DNA of 64,000 nt from JACCSI01 sp963815285 (lineage in GTDB: Bacteria > Acidobacteriota > Vicinamibacteria > Vicinamibacterales > UBA2999), in the NCBI GenBank assembly GCA_963815285.1, contig CAWFGB010000005.1:186001-250000 (forward strand). Reading direction: 5' to 3'. Below, piece by piece: positions 51,841-61,241 of the stretch. A program made the position numbers and the translations under genes. How positions within the stretch are numbered: position 1 is the stretch's first letter; every line of letters begins with the position of its first letter. The notes under the pieces were generated by a model. That model was not told the DNA's origin and searched no databases. It saw only the letters and a list, made by a program, of their open reading frames with translations.

Positions 51841-54800
51841 ATGAAGACAACACTTGCACGACTTGCTGTCCCGGCGCTGGTAATTGGCGTCATTTCGCCA
51901 GCGCCCGCGTTCGCCCAGCTCGATCCGTTGCTGTTTCTCAAGACGACGCAGCCGTACGTGATTCTCGCCGTGGACGCCGCACAGCGAATGCAGCGCGACG
52001 CCGACGATATTTACTACGATCCGGCAAACTACCCCGAGCTCAATGCACTGCACGAAGCCACTATCGGTCTCTCTCCGGAAGAAGCGTTTTCGTACTACCG
52101 CCGGAAGTACATCAACCTGCAGCACGAGAATGGAGAGGAGCTGGCCAGTCAGAAGTTCACGGCATCCAAAATCGAGGCGGTCGGCGACCGTGAGGCAGCC
52201 TACGCGACGTTCTATGCACGCACACGGATGGTCGTGGCGCGCAAAGCCCTGATTCAGGGCATCACCAACAACGTGTCGAGCGCTCAGTTTGCGCTCGTGA
52301 GAACGCGCCAGCTGAATCCGCAGCCGCCAGCCGCCGCCGGCAACGAAGGGCCGGTCCTGGTCGAGGATCTGGGTCAGCAATGGCCGACTGATCTGAACGC
52401 CGGCAAGTGGAAGATTAGCGCGGACAACCGTGGCCGCCAGCAATAGCACCCTCACCTCGACGGGCCTGTTGGTGGGTGCCACGGCGACCAGCAATACGCC
52501 GATTCTGTCGATACTTGGCCGGGATCTCGGAACCGCCGGCGCGCTGCTGCCGGCCGGCAACGACGCGGCGGACGTTGTCGATGCCCCGCTCGGCCTGTTA
52601 CTGGACGACGCGCGCGCCCACGCCAACAACCTGATCAACGCCGATGCCGCGGCCGGTGGCTGCCGGAACACGGTGGTGGTCCTCGTCGCTGGGGGCGCCG
52701 AGGGCACAATCAACCCGCAGAATCTCCAGGCCAAGGCGGCCACATTCAAGAACGTGAACGGGCGGCGTGTGCCCATCTACGTCCTTGCGCTCTTTCCCTC
52801 TGCGGAAGAGGCGGCGACGCTTCAGCTCGTGGCCAGTGAAAGTGGCGGACGGTACTTCGAAGTCACGAAGGCGATGGTCGAGGACGCGTTGGCAAGTGGC
52901 ACGAGCGCAAATCCCATCCCTCCTGTCGCAGAGGCCGTGCGCGGCCTGAACCTGGCCGTGCAGCACGCGGTCGTGCCGTCGACGACGTTCAACCTGGCGC
53001 CGACGCCGGCCTTGCCGTTTGGGTCGTACAAGGAATATCAGGTCACCAGCCCGATCGTCGGGACCGTCAACCTGCGCGGTGCGTCCAAACTCACCGAGTC
53101 CGGCACTGAACTGCTGCCCGACAGCGAGACCTACATCACCAACGGTGAGACTGTGATCCCCCAGCGCTCCAACGTCATGGTCACGTCGTCGTTTCAGCTT
53201 CCAGGCTTTGACGCCAAGCTGCGCGCATTTCGCATCTACAAGCCCATCGAGGACCACACGAAACCCGCCGGTTACCGCTTTGCCCAGGACGGGTCGCGCT
53301 TGTGGGAGAACTCCGTGCCGCCGGCCGGCTCCCGCAACATCTACACCGTGCTGCCGGGCAGCGCCACGATGATCCCATTCGTAGCGGCCAACGCAGGGAT
53401 GCTCGACGATTATCTGAATGTGTCGGATGCGGCGGCGCTAATCGAGTACGTGCGTAGCCAGCCGATGGGCGCGATCGTCGATTCGACCCCCGCGTTTCTC
53501 GACCCGCCCTCGCTCGATCCTCCTCCGGATCCGGAGTATCCCGAATTCAAGGAGGACAATGAGGAGCGCCGCGCGCTCATCTTCGTCGGCGCCAACGACG
53601 GGATGTTGCACGCGCTCGATGGGCGCACGGGTGTGGAAGTGTGGGCGTTCATTCCCTTCAACCTGCTGCCGAAGCTGAAGGCACTAAGTGCCGGCCAGTC
53701 TCTGGACGCGTTCAATTTCTTTGTGGACAGTTCACCCAAGATTTCGGATGTCCGGATCGGCGATGAGTGGCGGACCTACCTGTTCTTCGGACAGGGTCCC
53801 GGCGGTACCTTCTACAACACGCTCGACGTCACGATGGACGGCATCAGCGACGTGGTCGCCGAGGATTCGACGAACCAGGCGGCGCTGCTCACCTACTTCG
53901 CCAGCCAAACTGCGATCACCTGGAAGTGGAGCTTCCCGCGAAACACCAGCTTCGACGTGACGCTGTCGACTTACGGTGAACTGGCGCCCACTGCGTCGGC
54001 CGAGGAGAAGGCGATGGGCGAAACCTGGTCTGACCCGGCCATCGGGCAGGTGCAGAACGAGGACGGTCCCTACGTGATGGTCGCCGGCTCCGGGTATCTG
54101 AAGTACTCGATCCAGAGCACCTTCCGGACCGGCGTCACGCGCTCGGGCACCACCTTCTACGTGTTCGACGTCGCCACCGGCGCCATCCTCGGCGCGCCAC
54201 GAGATGTCGGGACGGACGGGATCGCAGAAACGCTGAACGACTGCCGGGCGATCAACGACTGCCGCAAGATGAAGAACGCCCTGCAGATGGATCCGGTCGC
54301 CACCGGACCGCTCGACCAGCGGTTCATCACCAAGGTCTACATCGGCGATCTCGACGGGAAGGTCTGGAAGTTTGCGCTGAGCATTGCTGGCGCATCGGTC
54401 AACGTGTCTCTCCCGGTGCAGTTGTACAACGCGGGCGCGGACTATCCGATGTTCGCGTCAATGGCGACCGTGAACGTTGGCGGAGCCAATCAGTACATCT
54501 TCATCGGCACGGGCAGTGACCTGCTGCCGTCACCCGACGCCGCCAACAAGCCACAAACCTCGAAGCTGCTGGTACTGCTCGATAACGGGGCGACTGCATC
54601 GAAGACCGCGGAGATCCTGCTCGAACCCGTCAATGGTGTCCTGGGTGAGGAGAAGGTGACCTCGTTCCCGGCGGTGGCCGGCGACATCGTCTTCTTCACC
54701 ACCACGACCTACAATCCGGCCACGTCGTGCGTTCCGTTCAGCGCAAACCTTTACGCGTTTACCTTCATCGGCGGCCCAGCCTACGACACGAACAACGACG

Positions 54801-55024
54801 GCAAACTCACGACGACGTCGTCCACCAAGAAAAGCGGCGGAGGGACTGATAGTCAGAAGGTGTTCACAACGTCCGGTGCGCGGGCGACAGCGCCGTTCAT
54901 CGTCGATCAGCATCTGGTGTTCACGGCCGGCGACAACATCCAGATGTTCGGCGATCCCAATGACTTCAACAACGGCGTCGGCCAGGCAGGTGTTCGCATC
55001 CTGTCGTGGCGATCGGTCAAGTAG
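51841..55024 (+). CDS. pilY1: PilY1-like pilus tip adhesin, frame broken once
   Basis: Signal peptide MKTTLARLAVPALVIGVISP...AFA (ATG 51841, GAGG upstream; GTG 51826 also possible). Frame 1 ends at 52446, but SADN (to 52428) continues as VAASNSTLTSTG from 52430 if C52429 is dropped, giving about 1,060 residues. The N-terminal part is von Willebrand A-like, but the metal site DxSxS is degenerate (VILAVDAAQRM). The C-terminal part is the PilY1 beta-propeller (FVGANDGMLHALDGRTG, IGDLDGKVWKF) with a possible calcium loop DTNNDGKLTT. Supports pilus assembly and adhesion. Indel most likely an assembly error. Confidence 0.85.
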
Positions 55025-55031
55025 GCGATAG

Positions 55032-55934
55032 ATGTTGAGCGAGTGCCCGCAGTGTGGGCAGAAGTTACGATCGCAGTGGGTGCGCTGCCCCCGCTGCCGG
55101 CTGCTGCTGCCGAAAGCGCCGGCGTCGGCGTCGCGCGATGCCGGCGGCGGGTCGGCCGGGAGCAGTTCACGACCGTGGTGGATCGGCGCCGGGGTCGCAC
55201 TCATGGCCATCGTCGCGCTGGTGGTTGCGACCAGCGGAGATTCGCCAGCAACGGCCACGGCGCCACCCAGGCCGGCCGCACCACCCGCGGCCCGGCCCGC
55301 CGGAGAGCCGGTATCGGCCGCGGATGGGCGGTTGTCGTCGCGGGCCGGCGACACCATTTCGTTTGACACCATCGAGGCCAAACGCGAATCGGCCGTCGCG
55401 TATTCCAAGGGCGACTTCGGCACCGCGTTGACGCAGTTGGAGGCGGCTGTCGCCTCGTCACCCCAGGACCCTGAGGCCCGAAACAACCTCGGGCAGCTCC
55501 TGGTCCGGCTGGATCGCGCCGCGGAATCGTTGCCGCACTTCGACGAGGCCGTTCGCCTCGACGGACAGCGCTGGGCGTATCGGTTCAACCGGGCTCGGGC
55601 GTACGGGGTATTGGACCGTTGGCCGGACGCGGTCACTGACTACCGCGTGGCCGCCACCTTGTTCCCCGGCGACCACGCGACGCTCTACAACCTCGGACTG
55701 GCGCTGCTGCGGACGCGCGACTATACCGGCGCAGTCGTGGCCCTCGAACAGGCGGTGGCGGCGGCGCCTGAGGAACACGGCTTCCTCCTGACGCTTGCGA
55801 CGGCGTACAGTCGAAGCGAGCAACCCGATCGCGCCCGTGCAACCTTTCAGCGGTTCCTGGAAGTCGCTCCCGACGATGCTGACGCGCCGCGCGTAAAAGC
55901 GTTGCTCGACGCGCTTGCCGCCGCAGGTCGCTAG
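55032..55934 (+). CDS. Zinc-ribbon, transmembrane, TPR protein
   Basis: 300 residues. N-terminal zinc ribbon CPQCGQ...CPRC (Cys5/8/19/22), one transmembrane helix (WWIGAGVALMAIVALVVATSG, about 49-70), a Pro/Ala linker, then about four tetratricopeptide repeats from residue 115 (AVAYSKGDFGTALTQLEAAV, PEARNNLGQLLVRLDRAAES, ATLYNLGLALLRTRDYTGAV, and one more). Eight bases after pilY1, so probably co-transcribed; TPR scaffolds often assist pilus or secretion machines. Function unknown. Confidence 0.7.
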   Translation: MLSECPQCGQKLRSQWVRCPRCRLLLPKAPASASRDAGGGSAGSSSRPWWIGAGVALMAIVALVVATSGDSPATATAPPRPAAPPAARPAGEPVSAADGRLSSRAGDTISFDTIEAKRESAVAYSKGDFGTALTQLEAAVASSPQDPEARNNLGQLLVRLDRAAESLPHFDEAVRLDGQRWAYRFNRARAYGVLDRWPDAVTDYRVAATLFPGDHATLYNLGLALLRTRDYTGAVVALEQAVAAAPEEHGFLLTLATAYSRSEQPDRARATFQRFLEVAPDDADAPRVKALLDALAAAGR

Positions 55935-56053
55935 CCCTTTCTGCTACTCGCCGGGCGCCGCATACCCGCAGTTCCTGCGATTCTTGAAAAGCGTGCCACC
56001 AAGGATCGCAGGACAATCCACGAGAACTTGCGTGCAGGGAGTGTTCTGACGCG

Positions 56054-56069
56054 AGGCGCAGCGCTTGCA
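56054..56069 (+). promoter_or_regulatory. Candidate sigma-54 promoter of the second minor-pilin set
   Basis: AGGCGCAGCGCTTGCA: -24 GG (56055-56056), -12 GC (56067-56068), 14 of 16 consensus positions. Predicted start about 56080, so the mRNA would begin at the ATG (56081). It lies in a 146-bp gap with no open frame. Confidence 0.5.
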
Positions 56070-56080
56070 CTACAGGGTGC

Positions 56081-56551
56081 ATGCATCGGCACCCTTCGCG
56101 TGGATTCGCGCTCCTCGAGGCGTTGATCGCCGCACTGCTGGTGGCTACGGCCGTCGTGAGCCTGACCCATCTGGTGACCGTTGCCCTGACGCAATCATCA
56201 AGGACCCGCCAGACAGCCGCCGCCCTGACGCTGGCGCAGTCCAAGCTCGAGGACCTCCGCGGCCTCACCTGGCAGTTTGACTCGGGCGGAAACCGTGTCA
56301 GCAGCGCCGAACTAGCCGTCTCTCCACCATCGACGCTCTTGCAGGATCTCGATGGCTGGGTCGACAGGCTCGACCGCTTCGGCGCACCAAGCGCGCCTGA
56401 GGCCGCGCTCTACTCGCGGCGCTGGGCTATCGCACCCGTTGACGCCGCGGACCCCGACACTTTGGTGCTTCAGGTGTGCGTCTTCACCAACGGCCAGCCG
56501 GGCAGCGTGGCAGAGGCTTGCGCCTGGGCGCTTCGAACGAGGAAGCCATGA
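56081..56551 (+). CDS. Second PilV-like minor pseudopilin
   Basis: 156 residues. Leader MHRHPSRG, mature FALLEALIAALLVATAVVSL with Glu at +5, then ALTLAQSKLEDLRGLTWQF, resembling the first PilV (LAQEKMEQLRGLAWGF). Shorter than its paralogue, mainly in the head domain. Four-base overlap with the next gene. Head of the second, shorter pseudopilin set. Confidence 0.82.
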   Translation: MHRHPSRGFALLEALIAALLVATAVVSLTHLVTVALTQSSRTRQTAAALTLAQSKLEDLRGLTWQFDSGGNRVSSAELAVSPPSTLLQDLDGWVDRLDRFGAPSAPEAALYSRRWAIAPVDAADPDTLVLQVCVFTNGQPGSVAEACAWALRTRKP

Positions 56552-57426
56552 CGGCGAAGGGATTCACGACCATCGAGTTGCTGCTCGCCGCGGCTGTGGT
56601 CATGGCCGTCAGCGGCGCTCTGGCCGCCATGGTGGCCCCACTCAGCAGTGTGATCGATCGGGCAAACGCCAACGCTGACATGGACGCCGGCACACGGACG
56701 GTGATCCAGCTACTGACAGCCGAGGTGCGGCTGGCGGGCAGCGATGCGGGGATTGCATTGCCCACCGCACGACTGGCTCGCGTGCTGCCGCCGGTCGCAT
56801 TGCTGCGCGACCTCGAAAGCGGGGAGGTTGGCCTTCCGGCGACCGCTATGCGCATCACGTTCATTCCCCATCTTGCGGCGCAAGGGACGCTGGAGGTCGC
56901 GGCGGCCGCCGGCGACACCCTGTTGCGGCTCGAGACGACAGCGCGTTGCGCGACGGGCCTGCCGGCGTGTGGGTTTCGCTCTGGGCAATCGGCCCTCCTG
57001 TATGCGAGCGATGTGGTGTCTACAGTCTCGATCAGCGAGATCTTCGACGGGGCCGTTACGCTCGCCTCGCCTCTGAACGCACCGTTTCCGGCAGGCGCAG
57101 TATTGGCCGAGTTTATCAGTGTGACCTATGGCACCCGTGCTGTCGTCGACGGATCACAACGGCTGGTTCGGATCTCCTCAGGTGGGGCAGAGCAGCCCAT
57201 GCTCGACAATGTTGTCGCATTTACGGTGGCCACCGACACCGGCGATCCCACCGACGCCGGACGACTCACGTGGACTCTACGCGTGCAAGCACCGTCCGGA
57301 GCCTTCCGCGGGCCGGCCGGATTGCTGTTTCTCCATGCCGGAACAGCAAGTCGTGCGCGCGATTGGATTCCCGATGTCGAGCACCGGATGGTGGTGGCCG
57401 TGCGTAATCGAGAGGTTTCGTGGTGA
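56548..57426 (+). CDS. Second PilW-like minor pseudopilin
   Basis: 292 residues from ATG 56548. A very short leader MTAKG precedes FTTIELLLAAAVVMAVSGAL. The head domain has CATGLPACGFRSG and FRGPAGLLFLHAGTASRA, both matching the first PilW. An upstream in-frame start (56476) runs inside the preceding gene and is rejected. Overlaps the next gene by seven bases. Confidence 0.82.
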   Translation: MTAKGFTTIELLLAAAVVMAVSGALAAMVAPLSSVIDRANANADMDAGTRTVIQLLTAEVRLAGSDAGIALPTARLARVLPPVALLRDLESGEVGLPATAMRITFIPHLAAQGTLEVAAAAGDTLLRLETTARCATGLPACGFRSGQSALLYASDVVSTVSISEIFDGAVTLASPLNAPFPAGAVLAEFISVTYGTRAVVDGSQRLVRISSGGAEQPMLDNVVAFTVATDTGDPTDAGRLTWTLRVQAPSGAFRGPAGLLFLHAGTASRARDWIPDVEHRMVVAVRNREVSW

Positions 57427-58142
57427 GGCTCGCGCCGATGGGTCAGTCAGGTGTGGCGCTGGTCATCGTGTTGTTGGCGATAGGCGCGCTGTCGGCGACA
57501 GCCATGGGGCTGGCGCTGTCTTCAACAATGGTGCGGCTGACCGGCGCCAATTACGAGGAATCCGTGGTGTTGGCCAACGCCAGCGAATCGGCGCTCGAAC
57601 TGGCCGCGCGCGAGTTGGCGATGATTGCCAACTGGAACAGCGTGTTGCTCGGCGTCCAGGCGTCAACGCTGGTCGACGGCGCGCCAGGGCCCCGTAACGT
57701 GGCCCCAGCCGCTGCAGTCGATCTCGTCACCTTGACCAACCAGCTCACGTGCGGCCAGGAGCTGCTGTGCACCGACGCCCAGGTTCGTGCGTCGACCCGC
57801 GAGCGACCCTGGGGCGACAACAATCCGCGGTGGCGGCTCTTCGTTCATCAACCGCTGCCGCCCACGCCGATGCCCAGGCTGACGCCGCCGGCCTACGTCG
57901 TGGTCTGGCTTGCTGATGACGCTGCAGAGACCGACGGAGATCCGCTGGCCGACGGTGCAGAACCGGAGCAGCCCGGCCGATATATCGTGCGGGCCCGCGC
58001 CGAGTCATTCGGACCGCGCGGCGGGCGCCACGCCATTGAAGCGGAGCTCGCGCGGGTTTGCGTTGCCGATGAGGCTGGTGAACGGTGTCGGCCGGGCATT
58101 CGTGTGCAATCCTGGCGGACGGTCGAGAACAGCGCGCCTTGA
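57420..58142 (+). CDS. Second PilX-like minor pseudopilin
   Basis: 240 residues, GTG start (a second GTG follows at 57423). MVRLAPMGQSG leader, mature VALVIVLLAIGALSATAMGL without Glu at +5, as in PilX. LVDGAPGPR, the C-x5-C pair TCGQELLC and ERPWGDNNPRWRLF align with the first PilX. It ends the second set; no FimT or PilY1 copy accompanies it. Confidence 0.82.
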   Translation: MVRLAPMGQSGVALVIVLLAIGALSATAMGLALSSTMVRLTGANYEESVVLANASESALELAARELAMIANWNSVLLGVQASTLVDGAPGPRNVAPAAAVDLVTLTNQLTCGQELLCTDAQVRASTRERPWGDNNPRWRLFVHQPLPPTPMPRLTPPAYVVVWLADDAAETDGDPLADGAEPEQPGRYIVRARAESFGPRGGRHAIEAELARVCVADEAGERCRPGIRVQSWRTVENSAP

Positions 58143-58172
58143 TTCCTGCGAAAGATGGATAGGTACGATCAC

Positions 58173-58742
58173 ATGAAGTCTGACATGCGACTGATTGCCG
58201 TCCTCGTGGCTATCGTCTTCCTGGCGCCGAACGCGCCTTCCGGGCAGGGCCTTGCCTCCGTCGCCAAGAAGGAGGAGGCGCGCCGAAAGAGCGTCAAGGC
58301 GCCGGCCAAGGTGTACACGAACGAGAATCTCAAACCCGACATCACCGCGAGTGCTGTGCCCTCCCCGACTAACGCCTCTCCTGGTGACCCAACACCAAGC
58401 GCGCAGGTGCCCTCCGTCAATCTGCCGGGCGGGACCGCCGCCGAGGTCGGCCGGGAAGCGAAGGACGAGGCGTACTGGCGTTCCCGGATAACCCAGGCAC
58501 GCTCTGGTCTCGAGCGTCTCCGCATCTTCTCGGACGCGCTTCAAAGCCGACTCAACGCACTGGCTACTGACATCGTCAATCGCGACGATCCGGCCCAGCG
58601 TTCGCAGCTCGAACTCGAGCGCCAACGCGCCCTCGCTGAGATGGAACGCGTCAAAAAAGAAATGGCCGACCAGACCAAGGCCATTGCCGATATCGAAGAA
58701 GAAGCACGCAAGGCCGGCGTTCCGCCGGGCTGGTTGCGGTGA
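58173..58742 (+). CDS. Exported coiled-coil protein of unknown function
   Basis: 189 residues from ATG 58173; ATG 58155 is an alternative. Signal peptide MRLIAVLVAIVFLAPNAPSG, then GLASVAKKEEARRKSVKAPA and KVYTNENLKP, a segment I associate with short exported proteins of Acidobacteriota. The C-terminal half (about 100-185) is a charged coiled coil (RSQLELERQRALAEMERVKKE). Four-base overlap with the response-regulator gene. No function assigned. Confidence 0.65.
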   Translation: MKSDMRLIAVLVAIVFLAPNAPSGQGLASVAKKEEARRKSVKAPAKVYTNENLKPDITASAVPSPTNASPGDPTPSAQVPSVNLPGGTAAEVGREAKDEAYWRSRITQARSGLERLRIFSDALQSRLNALATDIVNRDDPAQRSQLELERQRALAEMERVKKEMADQTKAIADIEEEARKAGVPPGWLR

Positions 58743-60121
58743 CGGCTTCCGCCTCAACGATTCTCCTGGTCGAAGACAAGGAATCGCTTCGGACGATGCT
58801 GCGCCACGCCCTCGAGGCGCAAGGCCACCACGTCGTCGAGGCGAAAGACCAGCCAGAAGCCGTTCAGCGACTCAAAGACAGCGTCCCCGCTGTCGTCTTA
58901 TCTGACCTTCGCCTGCCCAACGGAGACGGGTTTGGCGTGCTCAACTCGGCCAAGGACGTCGATCCGCAGCTGCCCGTCATCGTGATGACCGCCTTCGGCG
59001 GCATTCAAGACGCGGTCACCGCCATGAAGGCAGGGGCGATGGACTTTCTAGCCAAGCCCGTCGATCCCGACCATCTCCTTCTACTAGTTGAGCGGGCGCT
59101 TGCGCAGCGGCGCTTGATCAGCGAGTACATGCTGCTCAAAGAGGAACTGGCGGCCCGCCGCGGCGCGCCGACCATCGTCGGCGAAGCAGCCTCAATGAAG
59201 CAGTTGTCGTTGGGCGTGCAGCGGGCCTCTTCGACCGACGCGACGGTGCTCATCGAAGGCGAGAGCGGGACCGGCAAGGAGCTCTTCGCGCGCGCCGTCC
59301 ATGCGCTCAGTCAGCGCGCCAACGGACCGTTCGTCGCCATCAACTGTGCCGCGATTCCCGAAGGGCTGCTCGAAGCCGAGTTGTTTGGCTACGAACGTGG
59401 TGCGTTCACCGGCGCCACCCAGCGCAAGCTCGGCAAGTTCGAAATAGCCAATCGCGGCACGCTGTTCCTCGACGAAATCGGCGAACTGCCGATGACGCTG
59501 CAAGGCAAGATTCTGCGCGCGCTCGAGGAACGAACACTCGACCGTCTCGGTGGAACGTCCAGCATCAGGATTGATGTGCGCATCGTCGCGGCCACCAATC
59601 GACATCTGAAGCAGGCGGTTGCAGCCCGGCTGTTTCGTGAGGACCTGTACTTCCGGCTGTCGGTGTTTCCGATTACCGTGCCACCGTTGCGGGAGCGTCC
59701 CGAAGACATCCCGATCCTGGCGCGACACTTCATCGAAAAGGGCTGCCGCGATCAGGGCCGCAAAGTGCTGACGCTCTCGCAGACCGCGCTTGACGCTCTC
59801 GGCGAATACCCGTGGCCGGGCAATGTGCGCGAGTTGCAGAACTGTCTCGAGCGAGCTGTGATTCTCTCGGATGGGGACACGATCTACCCCAAGCACCTGA
59901 ATCTGGTCGTCGAAGACTTCACGAAAGCCGAGAACCCGCTCGCCCACCTCGACCTCTCCGGTAGCCTGGCTGACGTCACTCATCGGGCTGTGATGGAGGT
60001 GGAACGTCAGGTGATCCGTCAGGCGCTTGCCGACACCAACGGAGACGTCGCAAGGGCTGCCGACCGTCTGGAAATCGGCTACAAGGTTCTGACGGCGAAG
60101 GTGCGGACTCTCGGTCTGTAA
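58739..60121 (+). CDS. NtrC-family sigma-54-dependent response regulator
   Basis: 460 residues, GTG start. Receiver with Glu12/Asp13, phospho-acceptor Asp56 (VLSDLRLP) and Lys106; AAA+ domain with GESGTGKE and GAFTGA; Fis-type DNA-binding end (ALADTNGDVARAADRLEIGYKVL). Its partner kinase is not adjacent; the orphan kinase at 47309-48574 is the best candidate. Likely activates the -24/-12 promoters of the minor-pilin sets, in parallel with PilR. Convergent with aroB, seven bases apart. Confidence 0.92.
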   Translation: MTASASTILLVEDKESLRTMLRHALEAQGHHVVEAKDQPEAVQRLKDSVPAVVLSDLRLPNGDGFGVLNSAKDVDPQLPVIVMTAFGGIQDAVTAMKAGAMDFLAKPVDPDHLLLLVERALAQRRLISEYMLLKEELAARRGAPTIVGEAASMKQLSLGVQRASSTDATVLIEGESGTGKELFARAVHALSQRANGPFVAINCAAIPEGLLEAELFGYERGAFTGATQRKLGKFEIANRGTLFLDEIGELPMTLQGKILRALEERTLDRLGGTSSIRIDVRIVAATNRHLKQAVAARLFREDLYFRLSVFPITVPPLRERPEDIPILARHFIEKGCRDQGRKVLTLSQTALDALGEYPWPGNVRELQNCLERAVILSDGDTIYPKHLNLVVEDFTKAENPLAHLDLSGSLADVTHRAVMEVERQVIRQALADTNGDVARAADRLEIGYKVLTAKVRTLGL

Positions 60122-60128
60122 CCGCCGC

Positions 60129-61217
60129 TCAGGTGCGCTTCACTCCGATTGCGCGCAGGGCCGCCTTCAGGTCCTTGTCGCTGACATCGGTCACTTCGGC
60201 GGTTTCGCCCAGGTGAGTCGCCACGACAAAATGCAGCGTGCCGTTCACGATTTTCTTGTCGCGGCCGATTGTGGTGATGATTTCCCTGGCCGACAGGTCG
60301 GAGACAGGCGGGAGCGGCCCGAGCTTGCCGATGATCTGGGCGAGAAGGGTCGCAGTGTCCGCGGCGGTGACGCCGCGCTGGACCCCGAGCGAGAGGGCGG
60401 CCAGCATACCGTAGGCGACCGCTTCCCCATGTCGGTAGCGGCGGTATTTGGTCACTGCCTCGAGCGCGTGGCCTACCGTGTGACCAAAGTTCAGCACGCG
60501 ACGGAGACCGAGCTCGCGTTCGTCAGCAGAGACGACACCGGCTTTGATGCGGCACGATTCGCTGACGACTGAGGCGAGCGTTTCCGGGTCGCGAGCGAAC
60601 AGGGTGGAGAGCGACTGTGTCACTCGATTGAGCAACGCGGCGCTGGCGATGACGCCGTACTTGACGACTTCATATAAGCCCGAGCGGAATTCGCGGCGGG
60701 GCAGCGTCGCCAACACGTCGGGGTCGGCGACGACCAGCGCTGGCGGATGAAATGCGCCAATGAGGTTTTTGCCAAGCGCGTGGTTCACACCAACCTTTCC
60801 GCCAATCGCGCTGTCGACTTGAGAGAGCAGCGTCGTCGGCACCTGCACGACCCGGACTCCGCGGAGGTAGGTGGCGGCCGCGAACCCGACGAGATCGCCA
60901 ATGACGCCGCCGCCGACGGCGATGATCACCACGGAACGGTCCGCGCCACCCTCGATCAACGCTTCGTAAACGCGGCCGACAGTTGACAGGTTTTTGTAGC
61001 GCTCGCCATCGGGTACGAGAATGGGCGGCCTCCCACCACTGAGCTTACGGAACGCCCCGTGGTGGAACTCCCACACGAGCGGGCTCGACACGATCAGACG
61101 TTGGCCGCCGGGTGCGGACTGGTCGAGGAGTTGAGGCAGAGTGGCAAGCGCGCCCGGTGCAATGACGACGGGGTACGCGCCTGCCGCGGACGGTACCTCA
61201 ATGCGGGTCGTCGGCAT
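60129..61217 (-). CDS. aroB: 3-dehydroquinate synthase
   Basis: Second step of the shikimate pathway, converting DAHP to 3-dehydroquinate with NAD+ and a metal ion; 362 residues, normal length. NAD-binding AVGGGVIGDLVGFAAATYLRG, the VPTTLLSQVDSAIGGKVGVN loop and KNLIGAFHPP are diagnostic. Zinc ligands are in GLYEVVKYG (Glu) and NFGHTVGHALE (two His). Divergent from nadB with only 24 bp between. Confidence 0.97.
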   Translation of the reverse strand: MPTTRIEVPSAAGAYPVVIAPGALATLPQLLDQSAPGGQRLIVSSPLVWEFHHGAFRKLSGGRPPILVPDGERYKNLSTVGRVYEALIEGGADRSVVIIAVGGGVIGDLVGFAAATYLRGVRVVQVPTTLLSQVDSAIGGKVGVNHALGKNLIGAFHPPALVVADPDVLATLPRREFRSGLYEVVKYGVIASAALLNRVTQSLSTLFARDPETLASVVSESCRIKAGVVSADERELGLRRVLNFGHTVGHALEAVTKYRRYRHGEAVAYGMLAALSLGVQRGVTAADTATLLAQIIGKLGPLPPVSDLSAREIITTIGRDKKIVNGTLHFVVATHLGETAEVTDVSDKDLKAALRAIGVKRT

Positions 61218-61241
61218 GTCGCAGTGGTAGCATAGCAGTCG
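61218..61241. promoter_or_regulatory. Overlapping divergent -10 boxes of aroB and nadB
   Basis: TAGCATA at 61228-61234 reads TAGCAT toward nadB (eight bases before its GTG) and TATGCT toward aroB (eleven bases before its ATG). Both messages would start within a few bases of their genes, and only one polymerase could occupy the site at a time. -35 elements would lie inside the opposite genes. Confidence 0.4.
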
